The notes under the pieces: model-generated
Databases searched by the model: none
The model's input: only the letters and a program-made list of their open reading frames with translations
What the model was told of the DNA's origin: nothing
Made by a program: the position numbers and the translations under genes
Assembly: GCA_038207425.1 (NCBI GenBank)
Contig: JBBQZU010000017.1
Span: forward strand, 1 to 64,000
Reading direction: 5' to 3'
Length of the DNA: 64,000 nt
DNA from: JBBQZU01 sp038207425
GTDB lineage: Bacteria; Bacteroidota; Bacteroidia; Flavobacteriales_D; Cryomorphaceae
Shown here: one piece after another, positions 9,145-16,788 of the stretch
Layout of the letters: each line of letters starts with the position of its first letter
Position numbering within the stretch: the first letter of the stretch is position 1

Positions 9145-9567
9145 CTATTGCTTCACCCGCGTCCAGATATCGGTGCGGCCTATGAGCCCCCAGCGGTCTA
9201 CGCTTCCGCGCAGATGCAGCATACCGTGTGATGGCATTTCGATGGTACAGTAATAGGTATTGCCGGTTTTAGGGTCGTAAATGGTTCCATTTGTCCAGGT
9301 ATCTTTTTTAAATTCAAAATCCCTAAGGTTCACCATATCCATAATGGCCTTGCCTTTTTTGTCCAACCTTGGTTTTCCATTTTCGTCATTCGGCTCCTTT
9401 AGCCAAACGATCTTTCCAAAGTAGAAGTCCGTGTCCTTTTGTTTGAATATTCTGATATGCGATGTGCCCTCTCCGGGTTGCCATACGCCTATTAGTTCAT
9501 TGGCATTTGGAGCATCTGCCAAGAGACCCGCCATACAAATGACAACTGCTGCTAGAAGTGTTTTCAT
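9145..9567 (-). CDS. DUF2147 family secreted protein
   Basis: A 140-residue exported protein with a signal peptide (about 1-18) and the DUF2147 pattern: IGVWQPGEGTSHIRIFK, then FYFGKIVWLKEPNDENGKPRLD, then a lipocalin-like run ending LRGSVDRWGLIGRTDIWTR. Proteins of this family are small beta-barrel-type secreted proteins with no firmly assigned activity. It lies 11 bp downstream of a PPK2 gene and shares its strand, so it is probably the last gene of the ppk2 operon. That placement suggests a link to stress or phosphate metabolism but does not prove one. Confidence 0.85.
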   Translation of the reverse strand: MKTLLAAVVICMAGLLADAPNANELIGVWQPGEGTSHIRIFKQKDTDFYFGKIVWLKEPNDENGKPRLDKKGKAIMDMVNLRDFEFKKDTWTNGTIYDPKTGNTYYCTIEMPSHGMLHLRGSVDRWGLIGRTDIWTRVKQ

Positions 9568-9578
9568 GCCGTGGTGTT

Positions 9579-10358
9579 TTATCTTGAATCGCTGGTATTG
9601 TAAGGTATCGTTTTCAAAATATGCTCAGCGATTGCGACCCTTGCCACAGTTTTTCTATCGGCTTCTATTATGGTCCAAGGTGCATGCGCAGTATTGGTTT
9701 CTTTAATCATCTTCTCACGATATACAGTATACTGCTCCCACATTTCCTGAGCGCGAAGGTCTAGCGGGGTCATCTTCCATCGCTTCAGGGGGCTCTGTTT
9801 AATATCTTCAAACCGGCGGGCCTGCTCTTCCTTGGTGATGGAAAGATAAAATTTTATCAGGAATGTGCCCGATTCAGTGAGCATTCTCTCAAAGTCATTT
9901 ACCTGGCCCATAAAAGTGTGGTATTCCTGCTGGGTGCAAAATTCGTTTACAGGTTCTACTATGGCCCGGTTATACCAGCTACGGTCAAAAAAAACGATCT
10001 CTCCAGGCTTGGGAAGTTTGTTCACATACCTTTGAAAGTACCATTGACCTTTTTCTTCCTCAGTGGGCTTGGGCAAGGCCACCACGCGATAATGACGCGG
10101 ATTTATATGGGCTTTAAGTCTGCGTATTGCACCACCTTTGCCAGCCGCATCACGGCCTTGAAACACTATTACAATTTTCTTTTGTCCTTCAATCACCCAA
10201 TTTTGTAGTTCCACAAGTTCAGCCTGAAGGGCTTTCAGCTTGATTTCATACTTTACAATTTCAAGAGTTTTTTGGAGGTCTATGGTTTTTTGCGACAGCA
10301 AATTGCTTAATCCTATTGGACTGTTCAGCAATGTCACATCTTCATCAGTGAGATTCAT
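9579..10358 (-). CDS. Polyphosphate kinase 2 family protein (second of a tandem pair)
   Basis: A cytoplasmic PPK2-family phosphotransferase of 259 residues, single domain. The Walker A loop GRDAAGKGG (68-76), the lid-region motif PKPTEEEKGQWYFQRY (97-112) and Walker B FFDRSWYNRA (123-132) are all intact. PPK2 enzymes move phosphate between polyphosphate and nucleotides, commonly making ADP, GDP or ATP from the shorter nucleotide; subclass and nucleotide preference cannot be settled by eye. The start is 3 bp after the stop of a second PPK2 gene upstream, and a DUF2147 gene follows after 11 bp, so the three form one leftward unit. The two PPK2 proteins differ clearly in sequence, so this is an old duplication or a pairing of two subclasses. 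Confidence 0.93.
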   Translation of the reverse strand: MNLTDEDVTLLNSPIGLSNLLSQKTIDLQKTLEIVKYEIKLKALQAELVELQNWVIEGQKKIVIVFQGRDAAGKGGAIRRLKAHINPRHYRVVALPKPTEEEKGQWYFQRYVNKLPKPGEIVFFDRSWYNRAIVEPVNEFCTQQEYHTFMGQVNDFERMLTESGTFLIKFYLSITKEEQARRFEDIKQSPLKRWKMTPLDLRAQEMWEQYTVYREKMIKETNTAHAPWTIIEADRKTVARVAIAEHILKTIPYNTSDSR

Positions 10359-10361
10359 TTT

Positions 10362-11207
10362 TTAAATGTCAAGTTCTTCAAGGTGTCGGTAATAGCGCTG
10401 AATCACGTTTGGGTCAGGGGCCATCACAGCCCCGTGCGATCCTTTGTTCGGGTAGTCGTACATCGAGAGCACGTACCGAAGGCTTTCAAGTCTGGCTACG
10501 CGCTTATCATTGGTTTTCACTATTATCCAAGGCGCGAAATGGGTATGGGTTTTTGAAAACATTTGATCCTTATAGTGGGTGTACCGATCCCAAAGTATCT
10601 GCCCTTTTTGGTCTACAGGGCTGTATTTCCAAGCTTTCACAGGGTTTTTTATTCTTGATTTGAATCGTTTTAGTTGTTCCTTTTTAGAAATGGAGAACCA
10701 GAATTTGATTAGGGTTATACCATCTTCATGAAGCATATGCTCAAATTCAGTAACCTGTGCCATAAATTTCTGGTACTGATTGTGATCGCAAAAACCCATA
10801 ACGGGCTCTACCACCGCGCGGTTATACCAGCTTCTGTCGAAAAAAGTGATCTCTCCCGGGTTTGGTAATTCCTTGATGTATCGCATGAAATACCACTGCC
10901 CGCGCTCTATTTCAGTAGGTTTTGGCAATGCCACCAGATTCATGGCGCGTGGGTTGAGATGCTCTACAAATCTCTTAATGGTTCCGCCCTTGCCTGCTGC
11001 ATCCCGCCCTTCAAAGAGTACAGCAACGCGCTGTTTGTTTCCCAAAAGCCAATTTTGCATGTCTACCAATTCGGCCTGAAGCCGCGCAAGTTCTCTTTCG
11101 TAGTGCACATTGCGCAGCACCTTTTTGATGTTTATATTTTCTGTCCCGGCAATCTCAAGCAGATCTGTGCCCGTTTTTATGTGGAGAAAATGTTCCTTGT
11201 TGAACAT
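10362..11207 (-). CDS. Polyphosphate kinase 2 family protein (first of a tandem pair)
   Basis: A 281-residue PPK2 enzyme with Walker A GRDAAGKGG (67-75), PKPTEIERGQWYFMRY (96-111) and Walker B FFDRSWYNRAVVEP. It has a longer C-terminus than its neighbour, ending in a segment (MYDYPNKG, PDPNVIQRYYRHLE) that the second copy lacks. It is the promoter-proximal gene of the three-gene operon; a TACTTTCG -7 box lies 23 nt upstream. Predicted reaction: polyphosphate-dependent phosphorylation of nucleoside mono- or diphosphates in the cytoplasm. No ppk1 or ppx gene is in the window. Confidence 0.93.
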   Translation of the reverse strand: MFNKEHFLHIKTGTDLLEIAGTENINIKKVLRNVHYERELARLQAELVDMQNWLLGNKQRVAVLFEGRDAAGKGGTIKRFVEHLNPRAMNLVALPKPTEIERGQWYFMRYIKELPNPGEITFFDRSWYNRAVVEPVMGFCDHNQYQKFMAQVTEFEHMLHEDGITLIKFWFSISKKEQLKRFKSRIKNPVKAWKYSPVDQKGQILWDRYTHYKDQMFSKTHTHFAPWIIVKTNDKRVARLESLRYVLSMYDYPNKGSHGAVMAPDPNVIQRYYRHLEELDI

Positions 11208-11230
11208 ACTTTGGTTTCAATTTTCAGGCT

Positions 11231-11238
11231 CGAAAGTA
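11231..11238 (-). promoter_or_regulatory. -7 box of the ppk2 operon
   Basis: On the minus strand the sequence reads TACTTTCG, 23 nt before the ATG at 11207. No TTG at the standard distance. It points away from the promoter of the rightward gene at 11342, making a compact divergent control region. Confidence 0.5.
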
Positions 11239-11288
11239 TAAACTTTAAAAACACCCTGTTCTTAAATTTTAAGTATTTACGCTTATTA

Positions 11289-11322
11289 TTGGTTCATAAC
11301 TTAAACCAAGATACTATATTCG
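11289..11322 (+). promoter_or_regulatory. Promoter of the membrane protein gene at 11342
   Basis: TTG (11289-11291), a 23-nt spacer and TATATTCG (11315-11322) fit the Bacteroidota -33/-7 arrangement. The ATG follows 19 nt later. Confidence 0.55.
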
Positions 11323-11341
11323 CCCATTTTTCTCTAAGCCT

Positions 11342-12010
11342 ATGTATCCCACTGAATTTGATGGATTAACTATAGCCGGAATTTATATACATGAGCCGGG
11401 TGGTGCTTTAACCAATCTACTGCTCGCCATATGGGGATATTATCTGTATTTCAGGCTTTCAGGTATTCACGAGCCTTTTGGCAAATATTGGCGTTACTTT
11501 ATACTTATGCTTGCCCTTGCTTCTACAGGTGGCATTCTCACCCACGGTTTTCCGCAGTTATTTGGACTGGGAGTATTTTTCGCGCTCTGGAGCAGCAAGA
11601 ATGCCTTTGTACCGGTAGGAAACTATCTGGCTACTATGGCATTTATCATTGCTTTATTTCCCGAAAGAATGGCAAAACTCCGCAAGCTCTTTGCAGCCAA
11701 AGCCATGCTTGTAATACTTAGCGCCATGGTGCTCTACAGCTTTACACCAATAGCCATTGATCTGGGGGTTACCTATATTTTGATCATCGTACTTGCGCAG
11801 AATTATAGAAAAGACCTGCCCGGCGCGGTATATTTCAGAAATGCTTTTGGCATCGCCATACTGTCGGGTACCTCATACATTATGAAGTTTGACCTTGACA
11901 AGCATTGGCTTACGCACAAAGATATAGTTCACGTATTTGTTTACTTGAGTATGTGGTTCATATATTTGGGAATCAGAGAGTATGAAGCAAGAATACAAGT
12001 AACTTCATGA
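11342..12010 (+). CDS. Multi-pass membrane protein, unknown function (resembles DUF6962 family)
   Basis: A 222-residue protein that is mostly hydrophobic helices: about six or seven membrane spans separated by short loops, with a conserved-looking N-terminus (YIHEPGGALTNLLLAIWGYY) and a polar cap at the C-terminus (LTHKDIVHVFVYLSMW). The overall pattern resembles small Bacteroidota membrane proteins placed in DUF6962, but I am not certain of the family. Nothing indicates a substrate. It has its own promoter and is followed 63 nt later by def, which has a separate -7 box, so it is probably monocistronic. Confidence 0.7.
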   Translation: MYPTEFDGLTIAGIYIHEPGGALTNLLLAIWGYYLYFRLSGIHEPFGKYWRYFILMLALASTGGILTHGFPQLFGLGVFFALWSSKNAFVPVGNYLATMAFIIALFPERMAKLRKLFAAKAMLVILSAMVLYSFTPIAIDLGVTYILIIVLAQNYRKDLPGAVYFRNAFGIAILSGTSYIMKFDLDKHWLTHKDIVHVFVYLSMWFIYLGIREYEARIQVTS

Positions 12011-12059
12011 AAGCCTTCAAGTAATTTTTGCAATGATTTTTTTCATTTATAACAATATG

Positions 12060-12067
12060 TACTTTTG
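12060..12067 (+). promoter_or_regulatory. -7 box of def
   Basis: TACTTTTG is a perfect TAnnTTTG. It ends 6 nt before the def ATG at 12074, so transcription would start at or next to the start codon (leaderless mRNA). It also excludes the in-frame TTG at 12065 as a start, since that codon lies inside the box. Confidence 0.6.
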
Positions 12068-12073
12068 TGCAGC

Positions 12074-12658
12074 ATGATTCTACCTATAGCAGCTTACGGC
12101 GATCCGGTACTTAAAAAAGTAGCAAAGGTTATAAGGCGCGGCCATGATGGCTTGGATGCGCTTATCGCAAATATGTTTGAAACGATGTACGAAGCACAGG
12201 GAGTTGGTCTGGCTGCGCCCCAGATCGGTCAGTCAATAAGGCTCTTTATTTTAGACGCCAGCCCTTTCGGGGAAGATGAAGATGATCCTGAATCACAAAA
12301 AGTAAAAGACTTTAAAGAAGTCTTTATAAACGCGCATATAAGCTTTCGAGGAGGGGTTGAGTGGCCTTTCAATGAAGGTTGTCTCAGCATTCCAACAATA
12401 AGAGAAGAGGTGTTTCGTGAAGACGAAATTAAAATGACTTACTACGATCAAAACTGGAATTTTCAGGAGAAAACCTTTGACGGTTATGCCGCAAGAATCA
12501 TCCAGCATGAGTACGACCACATTGATGGTATACTCTTTACAGACAGGTTAAAACCTCTTAAAAAACGGATGCTTCAGCGAAAATTACAGGAGATTAGTAG
12601 AGGTGAAGTAGAAGTAAACTACAAAATGCGCTTTCCAATAATTAAAGCCAAAAAATGA
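12074..12658 (+). CDS. def: Peptide deformylase
   Basis: Cytoplasmic metalloenzyme removing the formyl group from the initiator methionine of new proteins. The three family motifs are intact: GVGLAAPQIG (43-52), EGCLSIP (101-107, with metal ligand C103) and QHEYDH (144-149, with H145 and H149 as ligands). At 194 residues it is near normal, with a moderately long insertion of acidic residues (GEDEDDPESQKVKD, 66-79) common in Bacteroidota copies. The start MILPIAAYGDPVLKK is the classical PDF N-terminus. The stop overlaps the start of a TPR lipoprotein gene in an ATGA arrangement, so the two are translationally coupled. Confidence 0.97.
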   Translation: MILPIAAYGDPVLKKVAKVIRRGHDGLDALIANMFETMYEAQGVGLAAPQIGQSIRLFILDASPFGEDEDDPESQKVKDFKEVFINAHISFRGGVEWPFNEGCLSIPTIREEVFREDEIKMTYYDQNWNFQEKTFDGYAARIIQHEYDHIDGILFTDRLKPLKKRMLQRKLQEISRGEVEVNYKMRFPIIKAKK

Positions 12659-13224
12659 TTATGATACGATTTATCGCAATAGCTTATTTAGCCCCCATGT
12701 TTGCCTCATGTGGGGGCGAGGCATCTTATGATCAGCAGTCGCAGTTGTTGAGTAATACCGAAAAGAGCACTATGTTAATTGCTGAAATTGACAGTCTTGA
12801 AGCCATTTTCTACACGGATACATTCAACGTGCACTCAGAAGTAGGGCCCATGCTCCTTCAGAAGTATACAGATTACGCCCGCATGTTTGTGGGTGATAAG
12901 GTCAAAACCCCGGAATATATGTACAAATCGGCTGCAATGTCTCGTGGGGTTGGTTTGCCTATGAAGGCCATAAAAACGTATGATCAGATTTTGAAAGAAT
13001 ATCCTGATTATGAGCGCTGCCCTGAAGTAGCTTTTCTTATAGGCTTTACCTACGACGAAGACCTTAAGCAACCTGACCTGGCCAAGGAAGCCTACACAGA
13101 AGTAGTAAATCGGTACCCAACTGACCATTGGGCTCAGCAGGCGCGTTACCGACTTGAAACTATAGATATGAGCGACGAAGATCTCATTGAGCACTTCATG
13201 AAAAAGAACGGTGAAAATAGCTGA
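12655..13224 (+). CDS. TPR-containing lipoprotein coupled to def
   Basis: A 189-residue predicted lipoprotein: a short hydrophobic leader with a lipobox-like MFASC (Cys19), then an acidic region and about two tetratricopeptide-type repeats in residues 95-170 (KAIKTYDQILKEYPDYE, then LAKEAYTEVVNRYPTDHWAQQARYR). The ATG at 12655 overlaps the def stop by 4 nt; an alternative ATG lies at 12661. TPR lipoproteins of this sort usually act as periplasmic or outer-membrane assembly partners, but no specific partner is visible. The link to def is probably only shared expression. Confidence 0.8.
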   Translation: MIMIRFIAIAYLAPMFASCGGEASYDQQSQLLSNTEKSTMLIAEIDSLEAIFYTDTFNVHSEVGPMLLQKYTDYARMFVGDKVKTPEYMYKSAAMSRGVGLPMKAIKTYDQILKEYPDYERCPEVAFLIGFTYDEDLKQPDLAKEAYTEVVNRYPTDHWAQQARYRLETIDMSDEDLIEHFMKKNGENS

Positions 13225-13241
13225 TTCACTGAAAAGCTATT
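13216..13241. terminator. Hairpin spanning convergent stop codons
   Basis: AATAGCT (13216-13222) and AGCTATT (13235-13241) form a perfect 7-bp inverted repeat with a 12-nt loop, across the junction of two converging genes. There is no T tract, so a bidirectional terminator is possible but unproven. Confidence 0.35.
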
Positions 13242-13662
13242 CAGCAGCGGCATCAGGGCAACTATCTACCTTTTCAATTTCAATTCCATCCATAGTAAAG
13301 TTAAAGTCGCTACTTTTAAGTTGCTCGGGGGTAAATTTTTGTGGTATAAAATAAATCCCGTTCAACTTACCAATTCTGGATTTTAAGCCTACGATGCACT
13401 CTTCTGACATTGATGCAGTTTCTCTGAGCATACCTTCATAATATAGATTAATGGTGTAGCTGAAAGCTACCGGCTCCTTATTCGTATTTTCGATAGCAAT
13501 GAGAAGCGCAGGTTTCACCGCGCCATCGGCATCTTTGGCTTTTGCCCATTTGGTCGCCATTCTCAGACCATCCTGCTTTATGTATTGGGTGTATCCTTTC
13601 TGCCCAAAGCAAGCAGCGGACGTAGAAACAAATGCGGCGATAATCAGAATTCTGGAAATCAT
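13237..13662 (-). CDS. Small secreted protein, unknown
   Basis: A 141-residue exported protein. The start at 13662 gives a standard signal peptide (MISRILIIAAFVSTSAACFGQ); the longer frame up to 13704 would put CAAATTTG, a near -7 box at 13689-13682, inside the coding region. The mature part is predicted mostly beta strand, with NTNKEPVAFSYTINLYYEG and two cysteines (SEECIVG and DSCPDAAAE). I do not recognise a family. No sorting domain is present. It converges on the TPR lipoprotein gene, with 12 bp between the stops. Confidence 0.65.
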   Translation of the reverse strand: MISRILIIAAFVSTSAACFGQKGYTQYIKQDGLRMATKWAKAKDADGAVKPALLIAIENTNKEPVAFSYTINLYYEGMLRETASMSEECIVGLKSRIGKLNGIYFIPQKFTPEQLKSSDFNFTMDGIEIEKVDSCPDAAAE

Positions 13663-13894
13663 TTTTTTGAGGTTTTGAATTGCAAATTTGGTAATAAATT
13701 CCATGGCATTTGCGGGCAGAACTGCAATTTATGCTTTCTCTTATTTTGGATATAAGTAAATGGCAATCATAAATATATAGTGATATAAAGGGTATTGAAT
13801 AAACTGATCACGAAAAATGTCTGAAAAAAAATGAATGCATTAGTGAACGCATTGCCAAATGTGGTGTACAGGGTAGAAAATATAACAATCTGCT

Positions 13895-16216
13895 ATGCAC
13901 CGTTCCTTAACCATCACCCGAATTAACTGGATCGACGCCCGATACCTTCAAATCTTTCTCCTTGGATCTTTTCTATTATATGGCTTTCTATGGCTTGGCT
14001 GGAGCAGTGACATCAAGGTATTTCTTGCGGCTATCAGCTCAGCTTTTCTCACCCAGGAATTCTGGGCACGCAGGCAAAATCTACCGGAGGGTTCATGGAG
14101 AAGCGCTCTTATTTCGGCATTGGGTCTGTGCCTGCTGCTTAAGGTAAATGCATGGCCCATTATGTTTTTAGCCGGAGTTATTACCATTAGCAGCAAGTTT
14201 TTGATTACGTTCAGAGGCAAGCATATATTCAATCCCACCAACCTCGGTATTGTGGTTATCATCCTTTCGGGAAATGGATGGATTTCACCAGGGCAGTGGG
14301 GTAGTGGTGAGTTAGTGGGATTGCTTGTGTTGCTTGGCGCTGCTGGTGTGCTATTCAGAGTAAACAGGTGGGATGTGTCTGTAGCATTTCTAGGTTCCTT
14401 ATTTCTTCTGGAATATTTTCGTACTGTGCACCATTTGGGATGGCCTGCCGATGCGCTCTGGCACAAATTCAGCTCGGGAACGATTCTGCTCTTCGCCTTT
14501 TTCATGATCACAGATCCCCGCACAGCGCCTGACCACCGTATAGCGCGCATTCTTTGGGGTTTCATGATTGCAGGATTGAGCTTTTGGCTTACCCAATTCT
14601 GGCACCTATATCAGGCACCCATATTCGCACTTTTTGCCGTGAGCGCGCTTACCCCAATTTTTGATATGATATTCAAGGCAAATAGATTTCAATGGCTTCC
14701 AAATCAAGTTTCAACACAATCAACAAATCAAAAACACAGAAAAATGAAAACAAGAATCGTATCAGTGGCCCTGGCCATGCTAATAATGGTACCCGATACC
14801 TTTGCCTTTTGCGGATTTTATGTTGCAAAGGCTCCCGCAAATCTTTTCAACCATAAAAGTGAAGTGATTCTGGTGCGCGATGGTAACCGCACTGTATTAA
14901 CTATGAGCAACGACTTCCAGGGAGATGTGGCGGAGTTTGCTATGGTGGTACCTGTACCTGTAGTGCTTCGCGAAGACCAGATAAAGGTTGTAGACCGTGG
15001 AATATTTGACCGCCTTGATGCCTACTCAGCACCGCGTGTTGTGGAATACCATGATCAGAATCCTTGTATTAGCAATGATTATATGCGCTATGAATCAATA
15101 AGCGGAATGCGGAAAAATGCTGCAGCACCATCCATGATGGAAGATTCGGAATTTGATGATAAACATAAAGTAACGGTAGAAGCCCGCTATACCATAGGTG
15201 AGTATGACATACTCTTGCTTAGTGCGGGTGACTCTCAGGGCCTTGAGCGCTGGCTCATTAGCAACGGCTATAGAGTTCCCGAAAAAGCATCCGAAATTCT
15301 CAAACCCTATATTCTTACCAACACCAAATTTTTTGTTGTAAAGGTGAATCTCAACAACCAGCGCCGCATGGGTTTTGAGTACCTGCGCCCTATCCAAATC
15401 AGCTTTGAATCCGAAAAATTTATGCTCCCAATACGTCTTGGAATGGCCAATGCAGAACACGCTCAAGATCTTGTAGTATATGCATTTAGCCGCACAGGTA
15501 GGATTGAGTCCGTTAATTACCGTACTGTAAAAATTCCTACAGACCGCGATGTACCGCTATTTGTACAGAATTACTTCGGTGAATTCTATAAGGACCTTTT
15601 TGACAAATCATACCAGCAGGAGCGTCGCAGTGCTGTATTTCTTGAGTACGCCTGGAATGTAAGCCCTATGCAAGGAATGAAGTGCGATCCGTGTGTATCT
15701 CCTCCTCCAGTGTTTGATGATTTTGCGGAAGCAGGCGTCAATTGGGTATCTGGAATGAACCCGCAAAGCAATGTATTCTTCACCAGGCTTCATGTGCGCT
15801 ACACCAGAGATAAATTTCCTCAGGATTTGCTCTTTCAGGTCACGCCAAATGCTGAAAACTTCCAGGCCCGCTATGTGACCCGGCATCCGGCTCAAGGAGA
15901 CTTAACCTGCGATGCCGGAACAGAGTATAGAATGACACTAGAGAATCGCAGACGCAATGAAGTGGAAGAACTTGCTGCCTTGGCTGGGTGGACAAATCCC
16001 AATTACCAGCATTATATCACTGAATTCAGCGGTAATACTATAGAAAAGTACAAGCCCGTAAAAGAAGATTTTGCACCAGTATACACCAACGGAAACTCAG
16101 GTGGGAATGATGGTACGGGAAATAGTGGGCACCTTTGGATGCTCGGCTTTTTGCTCGCCGGACTCATTGGGTTGTTCACTTTGCAACGCAGACAATACAA
16201 GCTTAAAACTGTCTGA
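13895..16216 (+). CDS. Composite ORF: RnfD/NqrB-like membrane domain joined in frame to a DUF2330 protein
   Basis: One uninterrupted 773-codon frame carries two recognisable units. Residues 1 to about 265 are a polytopic membrane domain like the NQR2/RnfD/RnfE family (KHIFNPTNLGIVV; ITDPRTAPDHRIA). From residue 284 (ATG at 14744) a second protein begins with its own signal-peptide-like sequence (MKTRIVSVALAMLIMVPDTFAFCGFYVAKA), followed by a DUF2330 domain (SEVILVRDGNRTVLTMSND, FAMVVPVPVVL) and a C-terminal membrane helix (about 745-765). The joining stretch, about 268-283, is polar and low in information (QSTNQKHRK) and its DNA looks like an intergenic leader. Either these are two genes and the first lost its stop, or a true fusion. 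Related genomes should have them adjacent. Function of both units is uncertain. Confidence 0.8.
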   Translation: MHRSLTITRINWIDARYLQIFLLGSFLLYGFLWLGWSSDIKVFLAAISSAFLTQEFWARRQNLPEGSWRSALISALGLCLLLKVNAWPIMFLAGVITISSKFLITFRGKHIFNPTNLGIVVIILSGNGWISPGQWGSGELVGLLVLLGAAGVLFRVNRWDVSVAFLGSLFLLEYFRTVHHLGWPADALWHKFSSGTILLFAFFMITDPRTAPDHRIARILWGFMIAGLSFWLTQFWHLYQAPIFALFAVSALTPIFDMIFKANRFQWLPNQVSTQSTNQKHRKMKTRIVSVALAMLIMVPDTFAFCGFYVAKAPANLFNHKSEVILVRDGNRTVLTMSNDFQGDVAEFAMVVPVPVVLREDQIKVVDRGIFDRLDAYSAPRVVEYHDQNPCISNDYMRYESISGMRKNAAAPSMMEDSEFDDKHKVTVEARYTIGEYDILLLSAGDSQGLERWLISNGYRVPEKASEILKPYILTNTKFFVVKVNLNNQRRMGFEYLRPIQISFESEKFMLPIRLGMANAEHAQDLVVYAFSRTGRIESVNYRTVKIPTDRDVPLFVQNYFGEFYKDLFDKSYQQERRSAVFLEYAWNVSPMQGMKCDPCVSPPPVFDDFAEAGVNWVSGMNPQSNVFFTRLHVRYTRDKFPQDLLFQVTPNAENFQARYVTRHPAQGDLTCDAGTEYRMTLENRRRNEVEELAALAGWTNPNYQHYITEFSGNTIEKYKPVKEDFAPVYTNGNSGGNDGTGNSGHLWMLGFLLAGLIGLFTLQRRQYKLKTV

Positions 16217-16240
16217 CCCCGGTGCAACTTTTTAATTGAT

Positions 16241-16287
16241 GGCGCGTCAAAAGGTCGGATTTAACGAATCCGGCCTTTTTCGCGCCA
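16241..16287 (+). terminator. Hairpin terminator after the RnfD-like/DUF2330 ORF
   Basis: AAGGTCGGATT (16251-16261) pairs with AATCCGGCCTT (16267-16277) around a 5-nt loop with one G-U pair, followed by a TTTTT run. An outer GGCGCG/CGCGCC pair (16241-16246 and 16281-16286) extends it. Confidence 0.8.
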
Positions 16288-16371
16288 ATCCGCCTTACTG
16301 ATGAAAATTAACCGGTGCTTGTTATATTGTACCACTTATTTTGTTAATTTAAACCCGTAAATCAAAGCTTT

Positions 16372-16749
16372 ATGCGGACTCTTACATTATTTTTTCTCAT
16401 GCTCTCCTTACAGGTTTCAGCTCAGAAATCCAGTAGTGGAGAAACAAACCCGGTTGAAGAACTGGAAGTTTATGTGCCAAATGCGTTCACCCCAAATTCA
16501 GATGGGGTGAACGATGTGTGGAAAATCCATGTGTCAGGGCCCCAGCTCGAATCGTTTGCTGTGGTGGTCATAGACCGCGGTGGAAAGGAAGTTTTTTACT
16601 CTGAAGATCCTGCCGTGGTATGGTCAGGAAATACAAAAGGCGGAGAGTATATTTCGTCACCGAGCCTGTTTGTGTACTATATTAAGCTCAGAGTATTGGG
16701 TGGCACTGAAGTAAAATCATACAGGGGCCATATAACCTTAGTGCGCTGA
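16372..16749 (+). CDS. Minimal T9SS type B protein: signal peptide plus sorting domain only
   Basis: A 125-residue protein consisting of a signal peptide (1-17, ending VSAQ), a linker of about 16 residues and then a complete gliding-motility-type C-terminal domain: VPNAFTPNSDGVNDVWKI, VVVIDRGGKEVFY, VWSGNTKGGEY and the end SYRGHITLVR. There is essentially no passenger. Such domains normally direct large proteins through T9SS and depend on PorP/SprF-type partners. This could be a remnant of a larger cargo gene, but signal peptide, start and domain are all in frame and clean. It is isolated between two hairpins. Confidence 0.85.
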   Translation: MRTLTLFFLMLSLQVSAQKSSSGETNPVEELEVYVPNAFTPNSDGVNDVWKIHVSGPQLESFAVVVIDRGGKEVFYSEDPAVVWSGNTKGGEYISSPSLFVYYIKLRVLGGTEVKSYRGHITLVR

Positions 16750-16770
16750 ACAATTACACAGCGATTGTGA

Positions 16771-16788
16771 TTTACCAATAAAGGTAAA
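16771..16788. terminator. Small hairpin between convergent genes
   Basis: TTTACC (16771-16776) and GGTAAA (16783-16788) form a 6-bp stem around AATAAA. It ends one base before the stop codon of the leftward gene. Same CCAATAAAGG core as the hairpin at 2352-2374, also between converging genes. Confidence 0.4.

Noticed and set aside
13948..14565. Long open frame (205 codons) on the minus strand inside the RnfD-like gene
   Set aside because: It lies antisense to a real membrane gene, is rich in Arg and Ser as expected of shadow frames, and matches no family.
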